Shown here in pieces: positions 1 through 8,846 of a stretch of 64,000 bases of DNA. Location: positions 151,799-215,798 of the forward strand of contig JANQPG010000032.1 of the NCBI GenBank assembly GCA_028289545.1. The letters run 5' to 3'. The stretch comes from Woeseiaceae bacterium (GTDB lineage: Bacteria > Pseudomonadota > Gammaproteobacteria > Steroidobacterales > Woeseiaceae). The notes beneath the pieces are model-generated. The model had not been told where the DNA came from. It saw nothing but the letters and a program-made list of their open reading frames with translations, and did no database searches. The position numbers and the translations under genes were made by a program. The first letter of the stretch is position 1; each line of letters opens with the position of its first letter.

Positions 1-716
1 GCTCCGCGAAACACGTGGTCTTGAACTACATTCGCCATGGCCGTCACGGCCAGGTGCGCGCCAAACACTGTGTGATGGCCTGCTACAACGCCATCATCCC
101 GTCGATCTGCACCGAAATGCCTGAAGCGCAGCGCGAAGCGTTGAAGGGCGGCGTAAAGGTGTCGGTGATGTACACCAATGTACTCGTCAACAACTGGCGT
201 GCCTGGAAAGAGCTGGGCGTTGGCGCCGTCTCGGCGCCGGGCAGCTACCACGTCAACGCAATGCTGGATTTCCCCGTCGACATGGGCGGCTACGAGTTTT
301 CGGACGGGCCGGAAGAGCCGATCGTTGTGCACATGGAGCGTTTTCCACACCGGCCGAACGCGGGCTTAAGCAAACGCGAACAGGCGCCGCTCGGCCGCTA
401 CGAACTCTTGTCCACGCCGTTCGAGACCATCGAGCGTAATACCCGCGAACAGCTCGCGGACATGCTGGCCGGCGCAGACTTCGATCCGGCCCGCGACATC
501 GAGGCCATTACCGTCAATCGCTGGCCGCACGGCTATGCCACGCGGGACTGGCTCGAGGACAATTACTACGGCGACGGCGACGACGAGCGCTACTGGTTCG
601 TCCGCGGCCGCCAGCCGTTCGGGCGCATTGTCATTGCCAACTCCGACGCCGGTGCATCAGCAAATGTCGAGACAGCGATCGCACAAGCCCACCGCGCGGT
701 GGGTGAACTTGGCTAA
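1..716 (+). CDS. Spermidine dehydrogenase-like FAD oxidoreductase, C-terminal part (cut by the left edge)
   Basis: Only about the last 235 residues are in the window. The frame is open from the left edge, so the start and the FAD-binding half lie outside. The visible part aligns throughout with the C-terminal portion of the complete protein at 2259-4130 (VRAKHCVMACYNAIIP here, VRAKNVVMACYHAIVP there; both share ITVNRWPHGYA near the end). That relative has the layout of exported FAD-dependent spermidine dehydrogenases, which split spermidine into 1,3-diaminopropane and 4-aminobutyraldehyde. The two copies flank an aldehyde dehydrogenase on the same strand with gaps of 27 and 15 bases, so the three are probably one operon. 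The copies differ before the C-terminus: this one has a short acidic stretch (NYYGDGDDERYW) where the other has a Tyr/Asp-rich one. Substrate is inferred from family and context. Confidence 0.75.
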   Translation, partial: SAKHVVLNYIRHGRHGQVRAKHCVMACYNAIIPSICTEMPEAQREALKGGVKVSVMYTNVLVNNWRAWKELGVGAVSAPGSYHVNAMLDFPVDMGGYEFSDGPEEPIVVHMERFPHRPNAGLSKREQAPLGRYELLSTPFETIERNTREQLADMLAGADFDPARDIEAITVNRWPHGYATRDWLEDNYYGDGDDERYWFVRGRQPFGRIVIANSDAGASANVETAIAQAHRAVGELG

Positions 717-743
717 GCAGGCATCCGGCCTTTTACCGAGGGA

Positions 744-2243
744 ATGAGCATGCTTGACAGAACACAACAGGACTGGCGCTCGCTCAGCGCCAGTCTCGTC
801 ATCGAGGGCCGCGCATTTGTGAACGGCCTGTACCGCGATGCCTTGTCGGGCGAAACGCGCCCGACAACATCGCCCGCGGACGGCAGGACGCTGACGGACA
901 TTGCCGTTTGCGGCCCGGAAGATGCTGACGAAGCCGTGCGCCTCGCGCGCAAGACATTCGAATCCGGCGCCTGGTCCGACATGGCGCCGGCGGACCGCAA
1001 GATGGTGCTGGTGCGTTGGGCCGAGCTGATCGAGAGTCACGCTGACGAGATTGCCCTGCTCGAATGCCTCGACGTCGGAAAGCCCATCGCCGACACGACC
1101 GGTGTCGACGTGCCGTCGGCCGTGCGCACGATACGCTGGAGCGGCGAAGCCATCGACAAGATCTACGACGAAATCCCGCCAACACCCAAAGACACGCTGG
1201 CGCTTGTGCAGCGGCTGCCGCTCGGCGTCGTAGCGGCCATTACGCCATTCAATTTCCCGCTCTCGACAACCGCCTGGAAACTGGCGCCCTCGTTGGCGAC
1301 CGGCAACTCCGTCGTTCTCAAACCCGCGCTCAACACGTCGTTGTCCGCACTCAGGATCGCCGGACTGGCGAGCGAAGCCGGCTTGCCGGACGGTGTCTTG
1401 AGCGTGCTCCCCGGCACCGGCAGCCAGCTCGGCAGCCACCTGGCGCTGCACGACGATATCGACGGGCTCACGTTCACGGGATCGACGGGGGTAGGTAAGC
1501 TGCTAATGCGCTACTCGGGCGAGTCGAATCTCAAGCGTGTATTCCTGGAACTCGGCGGCAAGAGCCCGAACATCGTGTTTGCCGATGCGGATCTGGACAA
1601 GGCAGCGGCGTTTGCCGCCACGGCCGTGTTCTACAACGGCGGCCAGACCTGCACGGCCGGCACCCGACTGATCGTCGAGGAACCCATTGTCGACGAGTTC
1701 CTCGACAAGGTCGTAGAACACAGTCGGGACTGGCGGCCGGGCGACCCGCTCGACCCCAACACGACCATGGGTCCCATGATCGACCAGGGTCAGCTCGATA
1801 CGGTCGCACAATACGTCGATATCGGCCGCTCGGAAGGCGCCTCGCTGGTAGCGGGCGGTCAGCAGGTCATGGCCGACAGCGGCGGTTATTACCATGAGCC
1901 GACGATCTTTTCCGGGGTCGACAGCAACATGCGGATTGCGCGCGAAGAAATCTTCGGCCCGGTCATGTCGGTCATGAGCTTCAGCGACGCCGACGAGGCC
2001 GTCGCGATTGCCAACGATTCGATCTACGGCCTGGCAGGCGCTGTCTGGAGCCGTGACATCAACACCGCGCACAAGGTTGCAGCGGCGGTGCGCGTCGGCA
2101 CGATGGGCATCAACAACTACTTTGGCGGCGACATCACGGTGCCGTTCGGCGGCTTCAAACAGAGCGGCAACGGCCGCGACAAATCGATACACGCGTTTCA
2201 CGACTACACGGAACTCAAGACCACGTGGATCGAGTTCGATTGA
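744..2243 (+). CDS. NAD(P)-dependent aldehyde dehydrogenase (PuuC/aminobutyraldehyde dehydrogenase-like)
   Basis: This is a 499-residue protein of normal length for the ALDH superfamily. It oxidises an aldehyde to the acid with NAD(P)+. The signatures are in place: the Rossmann segment with TPFNFPLS near residues 168-174, FTGSTGVGK near 244-252, the general-base glutamate E269 in LELGGKSPN, and the catalytic cysteine C303 in GGQTCTAGTR. The ATG at 744 sits just after GAGGGAATG-like purine-rich sequence; a second in-frame ATG two codons later is possible. It lies between two spermidine dehydrogenase-like genes on the same strand, so 4-aminobutyraldehyde or 3-aminopropionaldehyde are the likeliest substrates. 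That assignment comes from context; the superfamily assignment comes from the motifs. Confidence 0.9.
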   Translation: MSMLDRTQQDWRSLSASLVIEGRAFVNGLYRDALSGETRPTTSPADGRTLTDIAVCGPEDADEAVRLARKTFESGAWSDMAPADRKMVLVRWAELIESHADEIALLECLDVGKPIADTTGVDVPSAVRTIRWSGEAIDKIYDEIPPTPKDTLALVQRLPLGVVAAITPFNFPLSTTAWKLAPSLATGNSVVLKPALNTSLSALRIAGLASEAGLPDGVLSVLPGTGSQLGSHLALHDDIDGLTFTGSTGVGKLLMRYSGESNLKRVFLELGGKSPNIVFADADLDKAAAFAATAVFYNGGQTCTAGTRLIVEEPIVDEFLDKVVEHSRDWRPGDPLDPNTTMGPMIDQGQLDTVAQYVDIGRSEGASLVAGGQQVMADSGGYYHEPTIFSGVDSNMRIAREEIFGPVMSVMSFSDADEAVAIANDSIYGLAGAVWSRDINTAHKVAAAVRVGTMGINNYFGGDITVPFGGFKQSGNGRDKSIHAFHDYTELKTTWIEFD

Positions 2244-2258
2244 TTTGATGACAGTGCC

Positions 2259-4130
2259 TTGAACCGTAAAGACCAACAGCTCGGCATGCACGCGGCCATT
2301 ACGCGCCGCGACTTCCTGAACGGCGTGAGCGTTGCCGTCGGCGCGGCGCTTCTGCCCGAAGGGGCTTTCGCCGACAGCGCCCTGCAGGACCAGCCGGGAT
2401 ACTATCCACCCGCGCTTGGCGGGATGCGCGGCTCACACCCGGGCGCATTCGAAGTGGCGCACGCCCTGCGCGACGGCGCCCGCTGGGACGCTGAACGGCC
2501 CGGCGAAGACTACGACCTCGTGGTTGTCGGTGGCGGCATCAGCGGTCTCTCGGCCGCGTACTTCTTTCGCGAGACGCATGGACCACACGCGCGAATACTG
2601 ATCCTCGACAATCACGACGACTTCGGCGGGCACGCCAAGCGCAACGAATTTACGATCGACGGCCGCCACATGATCGGTTTCGGCGGCACAATGTCCATCG
2701 AGTCGCCGGGCAACTATCCGACCAACGCGAAGCGTCTGCTCAACGCACTGCACATCGACACGGACCGCTTCTATACAGCCTACAACGAAAAGCTGTACGC
2801 CAACCTCGAAATGGGCCTGTTCCTCCGCGAAGAGGACTTCGGCGCCGATCATCTGGTTGCCGGAGACCCGACCGATCCGGCGAAGCTCGGCAAACTGCCG
2901 CTCTCGGATACGGGGAGAGAGGACCTCAAACGCCTACTCGAAGACAAGCGGCACTACCTCGATGACGTCCCGCCCGAAGCACGACTCGATTACCTCAACG
3001 CGACGAGCTACGAAAGCTATCTGAGAGATCGTGCCGGCATGGGCGACGAAGCAATACGCGCAGTTTCCGCACTGCCGCGCGGCGTCTGGGCAATCGGTAT
3101 TGACGCGTTTCCCGCCAGGGCTGCATGGTCGAGCGGCTACCCGGGTTTCGGCGACCTTGAACTCGACGCCTATTCTTACGAAGACGAATCGTCGGAGCCG
3201 TTTATCTTCCACTTTCCGGACGGCAACGCGTCGATTGCACGCCTCCTGGTCCGGGCCATGATTCCCGGCTCCGCGCCCGGGAACACGATGGAAGACATCG
3301 TCACGGCGCGTTTCGACTACGGCCGTCTCGACGACCCCGGCAACGCCGTGCGGGTCCGGCTGAACAGCACGGTCGTTCGGGCTCAGCACGTTGGCGACCG
3401 TCTCGCCGCACCCGTTGACGTCACCTACGTTCGCGATGGGGATGCCACCACCGTGCGCGCTAAAAACGTCGTTATGGCTTGCTATCACGCGATCGTGCCG
3501 AAGCTCTGCCCCGAGCTTCCGGAGCAACAGAGGGCGGCGCTGTCGACCTCGCTGCGTGCGCCGCTCGTCTACACCAACGTACTCATTCGCAACTGGGAGA
3601 GCTTTGCGAAGCTCGGTGTGTTCCGGGTTCAGTGTCCGGGCAGCTTCTACCACAATGTCATGCTGGACTTCCCGGTGAGTCTCGGCGACTACCGGTTTGC
3701 GCGGTCGCCGGACGAGCCCGTGATCCTGCACCTCAATCACGTACCCGGTGAGTACGGGCTTTCGGCGCGCGAACAGTTCCGTGCGGGCAAGCGCAAGCTC
3801 CTGGCGACGTCCTTCGAAGATTTCGAGCGCCACGCCCGCGAGCAGCTCGGCAGAATGTTCGGTCCCGGCGGCTTCGACCCGGCACGCGACATCGCGGCCA
3901 TTACGGTTAACCGCTGGCCGCACGGTTACGCCTACGGCTACGACCCGGACACCGACCGGGTTGCCTTCGAACCGAGCGGCTGGCCCGCAGGAAAGCAGCA
4001 CTGGAAAACGGCCAGCCAGCGTTTCGGCAACATTGCGTTTGCGTCGACCGATGCGGCGTCAAACGCGATGAGTGAAGCGGCGATTGAGGAAGCCTATCGC
4101 GCCGTTGTGGAGCTGGGACAGGCCACTTAG
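2259..4130 (+). CDS. Spermidine dehydrogenase-like, Tat-exported FAD/NAD(P)-binding oxidoreductase
   Basis: A complete 623-residue flavoprotein. The N-terminus has a twin-arginine signal (ITRRDFLNG, residues 14-22, then a hydrophobic stretch ending near AFA), so it should be folded with FAD and exported to the periplasm. The dinucleotide-binding motif DLVVVGGGISGLSAAYF is at about 86-102, followed by the acidic strand end and FGGHAKR. The chosen start is TTG at 2259 because the segment it adds (KDQQLGM before ITRRDFLNG) resembles the N-terminus of known spermidine dehydrogenases; an ATG at 2286 is the alternative. These enzymes use an oxidised respiratory acceptor rather than oxygen. It follows the aldehyde dehydrogenase by 15 bases and is paralogous to the truncated gene at the left edge, so spermidine or a related polyamine is the likely substrate. 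Confidence 0.8.
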   Translation: MNRKDQQLGMHAAITRRDFLNGVSVAVGAALLPEGAFADSALQDQPGYYPPALGGMRGSHPGAFEVAHALRDGARWDAERPGEDYDLVVVGGGISGLSAAYFFRETHGPHARILILDNHDDFGGHAKRNEFTIDGRHMIGFGGTMSIESPGNYPTNAKRLLNALHIDTDRFYTAYNEKLYANLEMGLFLREEDFGADHLVAGDPTDPAKLGKLPLSDTGREDLKRLLEDKRHYLDDVPPEARLDYLNATSYESYLRDRAGMGDEAIRAVSALPRGVWAIGIDAFPARAAWSSGYPGFGDLELDAYSYEDESSEPFIFHFPDGNASIARLLVRAMIPGSAPGNTMEDIVTARFDYGRLDDPGNAVRVRLNSTVVRAQHVGDRLAAPVDVTYVRDGDATTVRAKNVVMACYHAIVPKLCPELPEQQRAALSTSLRAPLVYTNVLIRNWESFAKLGVFRVQCPGSFYHNVMLDFPVSLGDYRFARSPDEPVILHLNHVPGEYGLSAREQFRAGKRKLLATSFEDFERHAREQLGRMFGPGGFDPARDIAAITVNRWPHGYAYGYDPDTDRVAFEPSGWPAGKQHWKTASQRFGNIAFASTDAASNAMSEAAIEEAYRAVVELGQAT

Positions 4131-4205
4131 GGCTGTCGCCGCCGCGCCAAAGGACGGACTCCAAGGGCGAATAAGTACGGTTTCACGCCCGGATTGCACA
4201 TAATC

Positions 4206-4235
4206 TTGGCAAATAAAGTCTCTCTGGACTATAGT
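4206..4235 (+). promoter_or_regulatory. Sigma-70-type promoter for the secreted protein gene
   Basis: TTGGCA at 4206-4211 and TATAGT at 4230-4235 with an 18-base spacer, close to consensus in both boxes. The predicted transcript would start near 4242, about 105 bases before the ATG at 4347. This supports the downstream start for that gene, because an upstream in-frame TTG at 4194 would precede the promoter. Confidence 0.5.
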
Positions 4236-4346
4236 TGGCTCGTCCGCTGCTCGGCTTACCAGACCCATTGCCGGCTGCGGTCAGCGGGCATTTGCAAACG
4301 GCAGCGCTCCAGCCGGGCTGCCGTCCGCAGCCGCGGGAGCACAACA

Positions 4347-5879
4347 ATGTATAGAAATGCATGTTTGCTGGCCGTACTGACAGGGCTCACCGTCCTGCTT
4401 TGCAAGCCAGCGCTCGCCGGCACCACGTTCGAGTTTCGCGAACCAACGGGCATTCCGTATCCGGCCTTCGAATCGACTTCACTCACCGTCCCGAACGATT
4501 ACGTTTTCAATGAGCTGAATGCCCTGGAAAACGAGATGATCGCGGATATCTACACGGCTGCGGCCAGCGATCCCGATCTCAGCATCACCAGCCTGATCTT
4601 CGAGTTTCCGAACCCCAGGATTACGCTGTCCGGCGAAAACACCAGCGTGATTCTGAGCGTCGCGGGAATCGACCGCATCCGAACCTCGGTACGTTACGAC
4701 CTGTCCGGCCTCGGCTGGTGGATACTGTGCGGGTCGTATGCCTCCGGCACGGCCAGCATCGACGACGTCAGTATCGACGTCTGGTACAACTACTTCAGCG
4801 GCGTCATCGAAAACGTGAGCGTCGGCCGCAGCAATGTCTACACCGATGTCGACTGCTCGAACCCGATCAGTATCGGTTCGATCGTTCTGGCCATTGCCGA
4901 TCTTTTCGACTTCGATTTCAGCTACCTCGTCACCGACGCGATCGACGGAGCGGCGGCGGAAGCGCCGCGGCGGTATCAGAACCTGTTCTCGCTGGAGGAT
5001 GCACTGCAGGGTCTCCAGGCCACGGGTAACCGCGAAATCCAGCGCGCCGTGGACGATGCGCTCGATTTCCTGAGCGGCGTGCGTTTTGCGGCCGCGACCT
5101 TCATCAGCAACGAAATCACCGACGAGCTGATTGAGCGCCTCAACCTTCAGACCCAGGCCGAAATAGACCAGCTGAACGAGCGCCTCGAAGGTCTGGTCGA
5201 CTACATTGCGACCTACGTCCCGGAGCTCGACACAATGACCTTGAGTCAGCTGTTGAGCATAAACTTCGATTTGTCGAACTACCTCAACGGCAATCTTCCC
5301 GGGCTGCGCGCTTACCTGATCAACGAACTCAACGGCTACTACGCCAACGCCGTTGCGCTGGTCGGCAGCATCGAGGTGCAGGCCATTCAAGCGCTGGAGG
5401 ATTTTGTCAACACGGACTGGAGCCGGATCTTCGGCGGCGTCAACGTACGCCTGCGCGTGTATCGCTCGACGCACCGCGTCATTCTCGACGTCTATCACGA
5501 CGCGCCGGCGACGTTCATCGGCAGGGCCGAGGCAATGGCGCCGTGTAATCCGGACTACACGGTTGCGCCGGTAGAGAACGCAAAACGCTACACGATCTTC
5601 AACAGCCTGGGCGACGTGTACTACGAAGGCCTCGACCGCACTCACTTCACCTTTGGTTTGCTGGCCGCCGTCAGCGCGGAAAGCGACCTGGGACTCAAGA
5701 GCTACACGCGATCCGCAGAAGTTCAGCTGTATGCCTGGGGCGACTACCCCGGTGGGCAGGCTGCGTTCCGCTGGCCGCGGTGCCACATTGCCGGCACGCC
5801 GCTGCCGCCGCCTCCACCGCCGCCGCCCCCACCGCCGCCTCCACCGCCCCCGCCGGACTGCGGTGAGTTCTACTGCTGA
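4347..5879 (+). CDS. Secreted protein of unknown function with polyproline C-terminal tail
   Basis: A 510-residue protein starting at ATG 4347, preceded by GGGAG at good spacing. The first 25 residues are a clear Sec signal peptide ending PALAG. The body shows no domain I recognise: a beta-rich first third, then a helical, heptad-like central part (about residues 215-340; ELIERLNLQTQAEIDQLNER) that may form a coiled coil or stalk. The end is a run of about 17 prolines, then DCGEFYC with two cysteines at the very C-terminus. Such a tail often acts as a rigid spacer or wall/outer-membrane anchor, but that is inference here. It lies between the polyamine operon and the leftward five-gene system and has its own promoter. 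Confidence 0.7.
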   Translation: MYRNACLLAVLTGLTVLLCKPALAGTTFEFREPTGIPYPAFESTSLTVPNDYVFNELNALENEMIADIYTAAASDPDLSITSLIFEFPNPRITLSGENTSVILSVAGIDRIRTSVRYDLSGLGWWILCGSYASGTASIDDVSIDVWYNYFSGVIENVSVGRSNVYTDVDCSNPISIGSIVLAIADLFDFDFSYLVTDAIDGAAAEAPRRYQNLFSLEDALQGLQATGNREIQRAVDDALDFLSGVRFAAATFISNEITDELIERLNLQTQAEIDQLNERLEGLVDYIATYVPELDTMTLSQLLSINFDLSNYLNGNLPGLRAYLINELNGYYANAVALVGSIEVQAIQALEDFVNTDWSRIFGGVNVRLRVYRSTHRVILDVYHDAPATFIGRAEAMAPCNPDYTVAPVENAKRYTIFNSLGDVYYEGLDRTHFTFGLLAAVSAESDLGLKSYTRSAEVQLYAWGDYPGGQAAFRWPRCHIAGTPLPPPPPPPPPPPPPPPPPDCGEFYC

Positions 5880-5897
5880 GGCAGTAGGAAGCGAACA

Positions 5898-5927
5898 GGG
5901 AGCCACCCGCCGCGACGGGTGGCTCCC
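5898..5927. terminator. Strong hairpin between converging genes, probable bidirectional terminator
   Basis: Perfect 12-bp inverted repeat: GGGAGCCACCCG at 5898-5909, a 6-base loop, and CGGGTGGCTCCC at 5916-5927. It sits between the stop of the rightward gene (5879) and the stop of the leftward gene (5949). No T tract follows on either strand, so it is not a textbook intrinsic terminator; position and stem strength still favour a transcription-end role. Confidence 0.55.
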
Positions 5928-5948
5928 GGGTATGTGAATGCGGACTCT

Positions 5949-6551
5949 CTAACCGCCGAGCATGTCTTTGAGCGGAGCAATGAAGGCGAAGGCGCCTGCG
6001 TACACGACGATCAGCAGGTAAGCCGCTATCGCAATTCTGGGCACCCACTTCTCGATGCTCGCCAGCGACCGGTAATGACTTTGCTCATGAGTGAGCACGC
6101 GCCACTCCGCGCGCCAGAAAGGCGACGCCGGCAGTCGTTGCTCCAGCAGGCCAATGACCTGAAATTTGGCCGTGTTGATTGCCCGATACGACTCGAGCAA
6201 GCGACTCCATACGATCGAAAGGGCAATGCCGCCTGTTAGCGCAATCAAGGTTGCCCCTCTCAGGAATGCGGAATCGGTCTGCGCAAGAATGACGGTAATG
6301 CTGGCCAGCAGGCCCGTGTGCAGCGTCAGGAAGAAAGCGTTGGCCTGATTTCTCGACCGGCTGATCGATTCGGTCGCGTTCACGCACAAAGCGTATTGCG
6401 ACAACACAGCTTCTGCGTATTTATAGTCTTCGTCACTGAATGAGTCCACGGACCTGTGATTCCACAAGGCCGCCTCCAACTCGTTCTCGACCGAATCTGT
6501 TACCTCGCCGTGCTCGCCCGCGTCGCTTTGTTCGTCCCGATTCTTATTCAT
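5949..6551 (-). CDS. Three-TM membrane protein, RipA/SLATT-like, last gene of the five-gene unit
   Basis: A 200-residue protein with an acidic, hydrophilic first 40 residues, a short helix (DYKYAEAVLSQYALCVN), and three hydrophobic segments at about 72-91, 97-115 and 171-193. Between the second and third is a soluble stretch with SYRAINTAKFQVIGLLE and LPASPFWRAEW. This pattern resembles small bacterial membrane proteins annotated as the RipA octameric family and, more loosely, the SLATT two-TM effectors that accompany nucleotide-sensing conflict proteins. I cannot confirm the family without a profile search. Its place at the end of an operon with TIR and STAND proteins would suit a membrane-perforating effector or a membrane anchor for the NTPase. 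Start is the ATG at 6551; the ribosome site is weak. Confidence 0.7.
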   Translation of the reverse strand: MNKNRDEQSDAGEHGEVTDSVENELEAALWNHRSVDSFSDEDYKYAEAVLSQYALCVNATESISRSRNQANAFFLTLHTGLLASITVILAQTDSAFLRGATLIALTGGIALSIVWSRLLESYRAINTAKFQVIGLLEQRLPASPFWRAEWRVLTHEQSHYRSLASIEKWVPRIAIAAYLLIVVYAGAFAFIAPLKDMLGG

Positions 6552-6624
6552 TTCGCCGCAAACCTGTGCTTGTCGTCGATCCGTAAACAGCGTCGATGCC
6601 TACCCTTCAACCTTAGCACGCAGG

Positions 6625-8844
6625 TCAATCAACGTCCTGCACGACACGAAAGCCGATGGTCTCATCACCAAAACCGATATGGTTCCAGCTGCGCGAGTAG
6701 ACCCTCAACGCCTCCGGCGAATCGAACCATGAGCCTCCACGGACAACCCGCCGGCTGCAGAGGCCGGACAGCCACGCCGAACCGTTACTGGGCGCACGCT
6801 CGTAACTTTCGTTCCAGCAGTCGGCCACCCATTCCGCGACGTTGCCGTGAGTATCGTTGACGCCAAAAGCATTGGCGTTGTAAGTGCCTACGGGCGCGGT
6901 CATCGATGGCATAACGTCGGAACAGGATCTGTTGACGGCCAGCGAACCAAGGCTGACGTCCGCATGGTTTGCGTAGGCACACAAATCGGCTTCGCCCGAT
7001 TCAACAAACCCGTAGCGGCCGGTTGTGCCCGCGCGAGCGACGTACTCCCACTCCGCCTCCGTCGGCAGCCGGTACGCCGGGGCGGACGGGCTTTCAGCCC
7101 GCACGGTGTCCGTTAGCCACGCCGCGTAGGCGAGTGCATCTTCCCATGTGACGTTGATGACCGGCCGGTTATCTCTACCCCAGCCTTCATCATCGGGTAA
7201 TGGCCTGCCTACTGCCGAGGCGAACTGGTCGTACTGAGAAAACGTGATCTCAAACTGCGAAACATGAAACGCTTTACCAATCGTTACGCTTCGAGCAGGA
7301 CGAGAGAATGACGAGCCATCTTCAGACTCTTCACCCATCACGAAGCTTCCAGCAGGTATTTCAACCATTCTGGGTAACTTGAGGCCGCCTCGCTGAATCA
7401 GCTCGGTGGCCATCGATCTCGATGCGTTCGTTAGCCTGGATCGCAGAGCCTCGATCTCGCGATTTTGCGTCTCGATCTGGCTGCTACGCGCCGCGAGCTC
7501 GTCGTACGCCTCTTCCACCGCGGTCTGTTGCTCGCGAAGCTCGGCAGAACGGCGAGTTTCGATAAACAGCGCTGCTATGACGCCCGATACCGCAATGACG
7601 CCGGCGACGAGGAAAACGACAAAACCCTGAGGGAGGCGAAAGCGTCGCTTTGCTGCGATGGCTTCGGCGAGCCGATCATGAGTGAGCTCGTACCAGAGAT
7701 CGTTTAATCGATCCTCACGCCTGATAAGCCTTGCGTCGACGAGCGAATCGAGCACATCGGTGCTCAGGCCATAATCTCTCTGAATACGTTCGGCACTGAT
7801 GCTGTCCCGATAGCCGTCCGGTCTGACCAGCCCGTATTCGCACAGGTCGCGCACCCTGATCTGGTCGATGTCAGTGTCGACGGTATCGACGGTTTCCAGG
7901 TAAAAACGCTCCAGAATGGACTGATACGCCAACTCCGTGTCTTCGAAGTACGAGGCAGTCGTGACCGGAGAATACGACCGGCCAAGTTCGACACGTTCGA
8001 TCACCTCGTGCTCGATGTGGCGACAAACGATCTGCAGCTGGATGGGCTCGAACTGCCCCCGACTTTCGAGGAAGTTCATTACGCCATCCACCATAGCCGG
8101 GTCGAACTCGAACTTCGGCGATACGAAGTCCGGTGACTCCAACTGCGCAGGTTTCACCATCGCAAGCCTTGCGCCTTCGCTGCGAAGCGGGCGAAGGCGA
8201 TACAAGTTGGATAGCAGCCCCGGCACCGCCGGCGCCATATCCTCCAGGGCACCGACAAACTCTTCCCGCAGACTCAATACCAGACGCAGGTTCAGCGGCT
8301 TTCCGAAATCGTCTCTGCTTTTCTCAAAAAGTCGCGACAACAGATTCGTATAGCCCTCTACATCGCTGCTGTCCGATCGCAATAACTCTTCAAACTGATC
8401 GACGATCAGCACCGGAGTAAGGAACTCGTCGTCTTTGCTTAGCAGCAGATCGGAGAAGAACGATCTGAGGCGATCTCCGTGATTCGATGAAGACGCCGCC
8501 GGCAAGCTTCCGGATACCGCAATCTGATGCTCCTCAACAGCCGCCAGAAAAGCGTCGTTCACCCGATCCGCAAACCGGCTGTGGCGCACGTCCGCCCGAA
8601 CGACGATCGGCGCGAAACTGAGCGCCCTCAACCTCGGCAGCAAACCGGCATTCAGCAGGGAAGTTTTACCAATGCCGGACTTTCCGTAGAGTATGGTGAT
8701 GTCTTCGGAGGCAATCCGATCCGCCAGACAGCTGATATCGTCGTCACGCCCGTAGAAGACGCTACGGCTGACCGGATCGTCGCCAAAGGACGCAGGCCCG
8801 GGATACCGGAACCGTGAAGCGTTTGACTTATCGTCCGTCGGCAC
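6625..8844 (-). CDS. Membrane-tethered STAND NTPase with C-terminal FGE-sulfatase (SUMF1) fold
   Basis: A 739-residue fusion. An nSTAND1-type NTPase occupies about 25-400: FYGRDDD near 30-36, Walker A GKSGIGKT at 54-61, Walker B VLIVDQFEE at 145-153, an arginine segment LVLSLREEF near 188-196, and a winged-helix-like end with YELTHDRLAE near 385-394. A single TM helix (about 408-428) and a coiled coil (about 433-475) connect to an FGE/SUMF1-fold domain at 493-737 (PAGSFVMG, YRLPTEAEWEYVARAG, GNVAEWVADCW, VRGGSWF, GFRVV). Formylglycine-generating enzymes carry two copper-binding cysteines after the RGGSW block. Here the corresponding stretch (FDSPEALRVYSRSW) has none, so catalysis is unlikely and a binding role is more probable. 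Start GTG 8844 is chosen because GGAAGGAAG lies at ideal distance and the upstream stop is at 8847-8849; a longer ATG version from 8928 would overlap the upstream gene. Confidence 0.85.
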   Translation of the reverse strand: MPTDDKSNASRFRYPGPASFGDDPVSRSVFYGRDDDISCLADRIASEDITILYGKSGIGKTSLLNAGLLPRLRALSFAPIVVRADVRHSRFADRVNDAFLAAVEEHQIAVSGSLPAASSSNHGDRLRSFFSDLLLSKDDEFLTPVLIVDQFEELLRSDSSDVEGYTNLLSRLFEKSRDDFGKPLNLRLVLSLREEFVGALEDMAPAVPGLLSNLYRLRPLRSEGARLAMVKPAQLESPDFVSPKFEFDPAMVDGVMNFLESRGQFEPIQLQIVCRHIEHEVIERVELGRSYSPVTTASYFEDTELAYQSILERFYLETVDTVDTDIDQIRVRDLCEYGLVRPDGYRDSISAERIQRDYGLSTDVLDSLVDARLIRREDRLNDLWYELTHDRLAEAIAAKRRFRLPQGFVVFLVAGVIAVSGVIAALFIETRRSAELREQQTAVEEAYDELAARSSQIETQNREIEALRSRLTNASRSMATELIQRGGLKLPRMVEIPAGSFVMGEESEDGSSFSRPARSVTIGKAFHVSQFEITFSQYDQFASAVGRPLPDDEGWGRDNRPVINVTWEDALAYAAWLTDTVRAESPSAPAYRLPTEAEWEYVARAGTTGRYGFVESGEADLCAYANHADVSLGSLAVNRSCSDVMPSMTAPVGTYNANAFGVNDTHGNVAEWVADCWNESYERAPSNGSAWLSGLCSRRVVRGGSWFDSPEALRVYSRSWNHIGFGDETIGFRVVQDVD

Positions 8845-8846
8845 CG

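Noticed and set aside
5790..5870. Apparent DNA tandem repeat (CCGCCGCCT...)
   Set aside because: It encodes the polyproline tail with mixed codons; it is a protein feature rather than a microsatellite.
4479..5906. Long minus-strand reading frame of several hundred codons opposite the secreted protein gene
   Set aside because: It mirrors the GC-rich coding strand, has no recognisable domain and no ribosome site; the plus-strand protein has a signal peptide and promoter. Similar long antisense frames occur at 2934-4001, 32937-34463 and elsewhere and were left out for the same reason.
6625..7400. Formylglycine-generating enzyme acting on sulfatases
   Set aside because: The copper-binding cysteines are absent and no sulfatase gene is nearby; the fold alone is kept.
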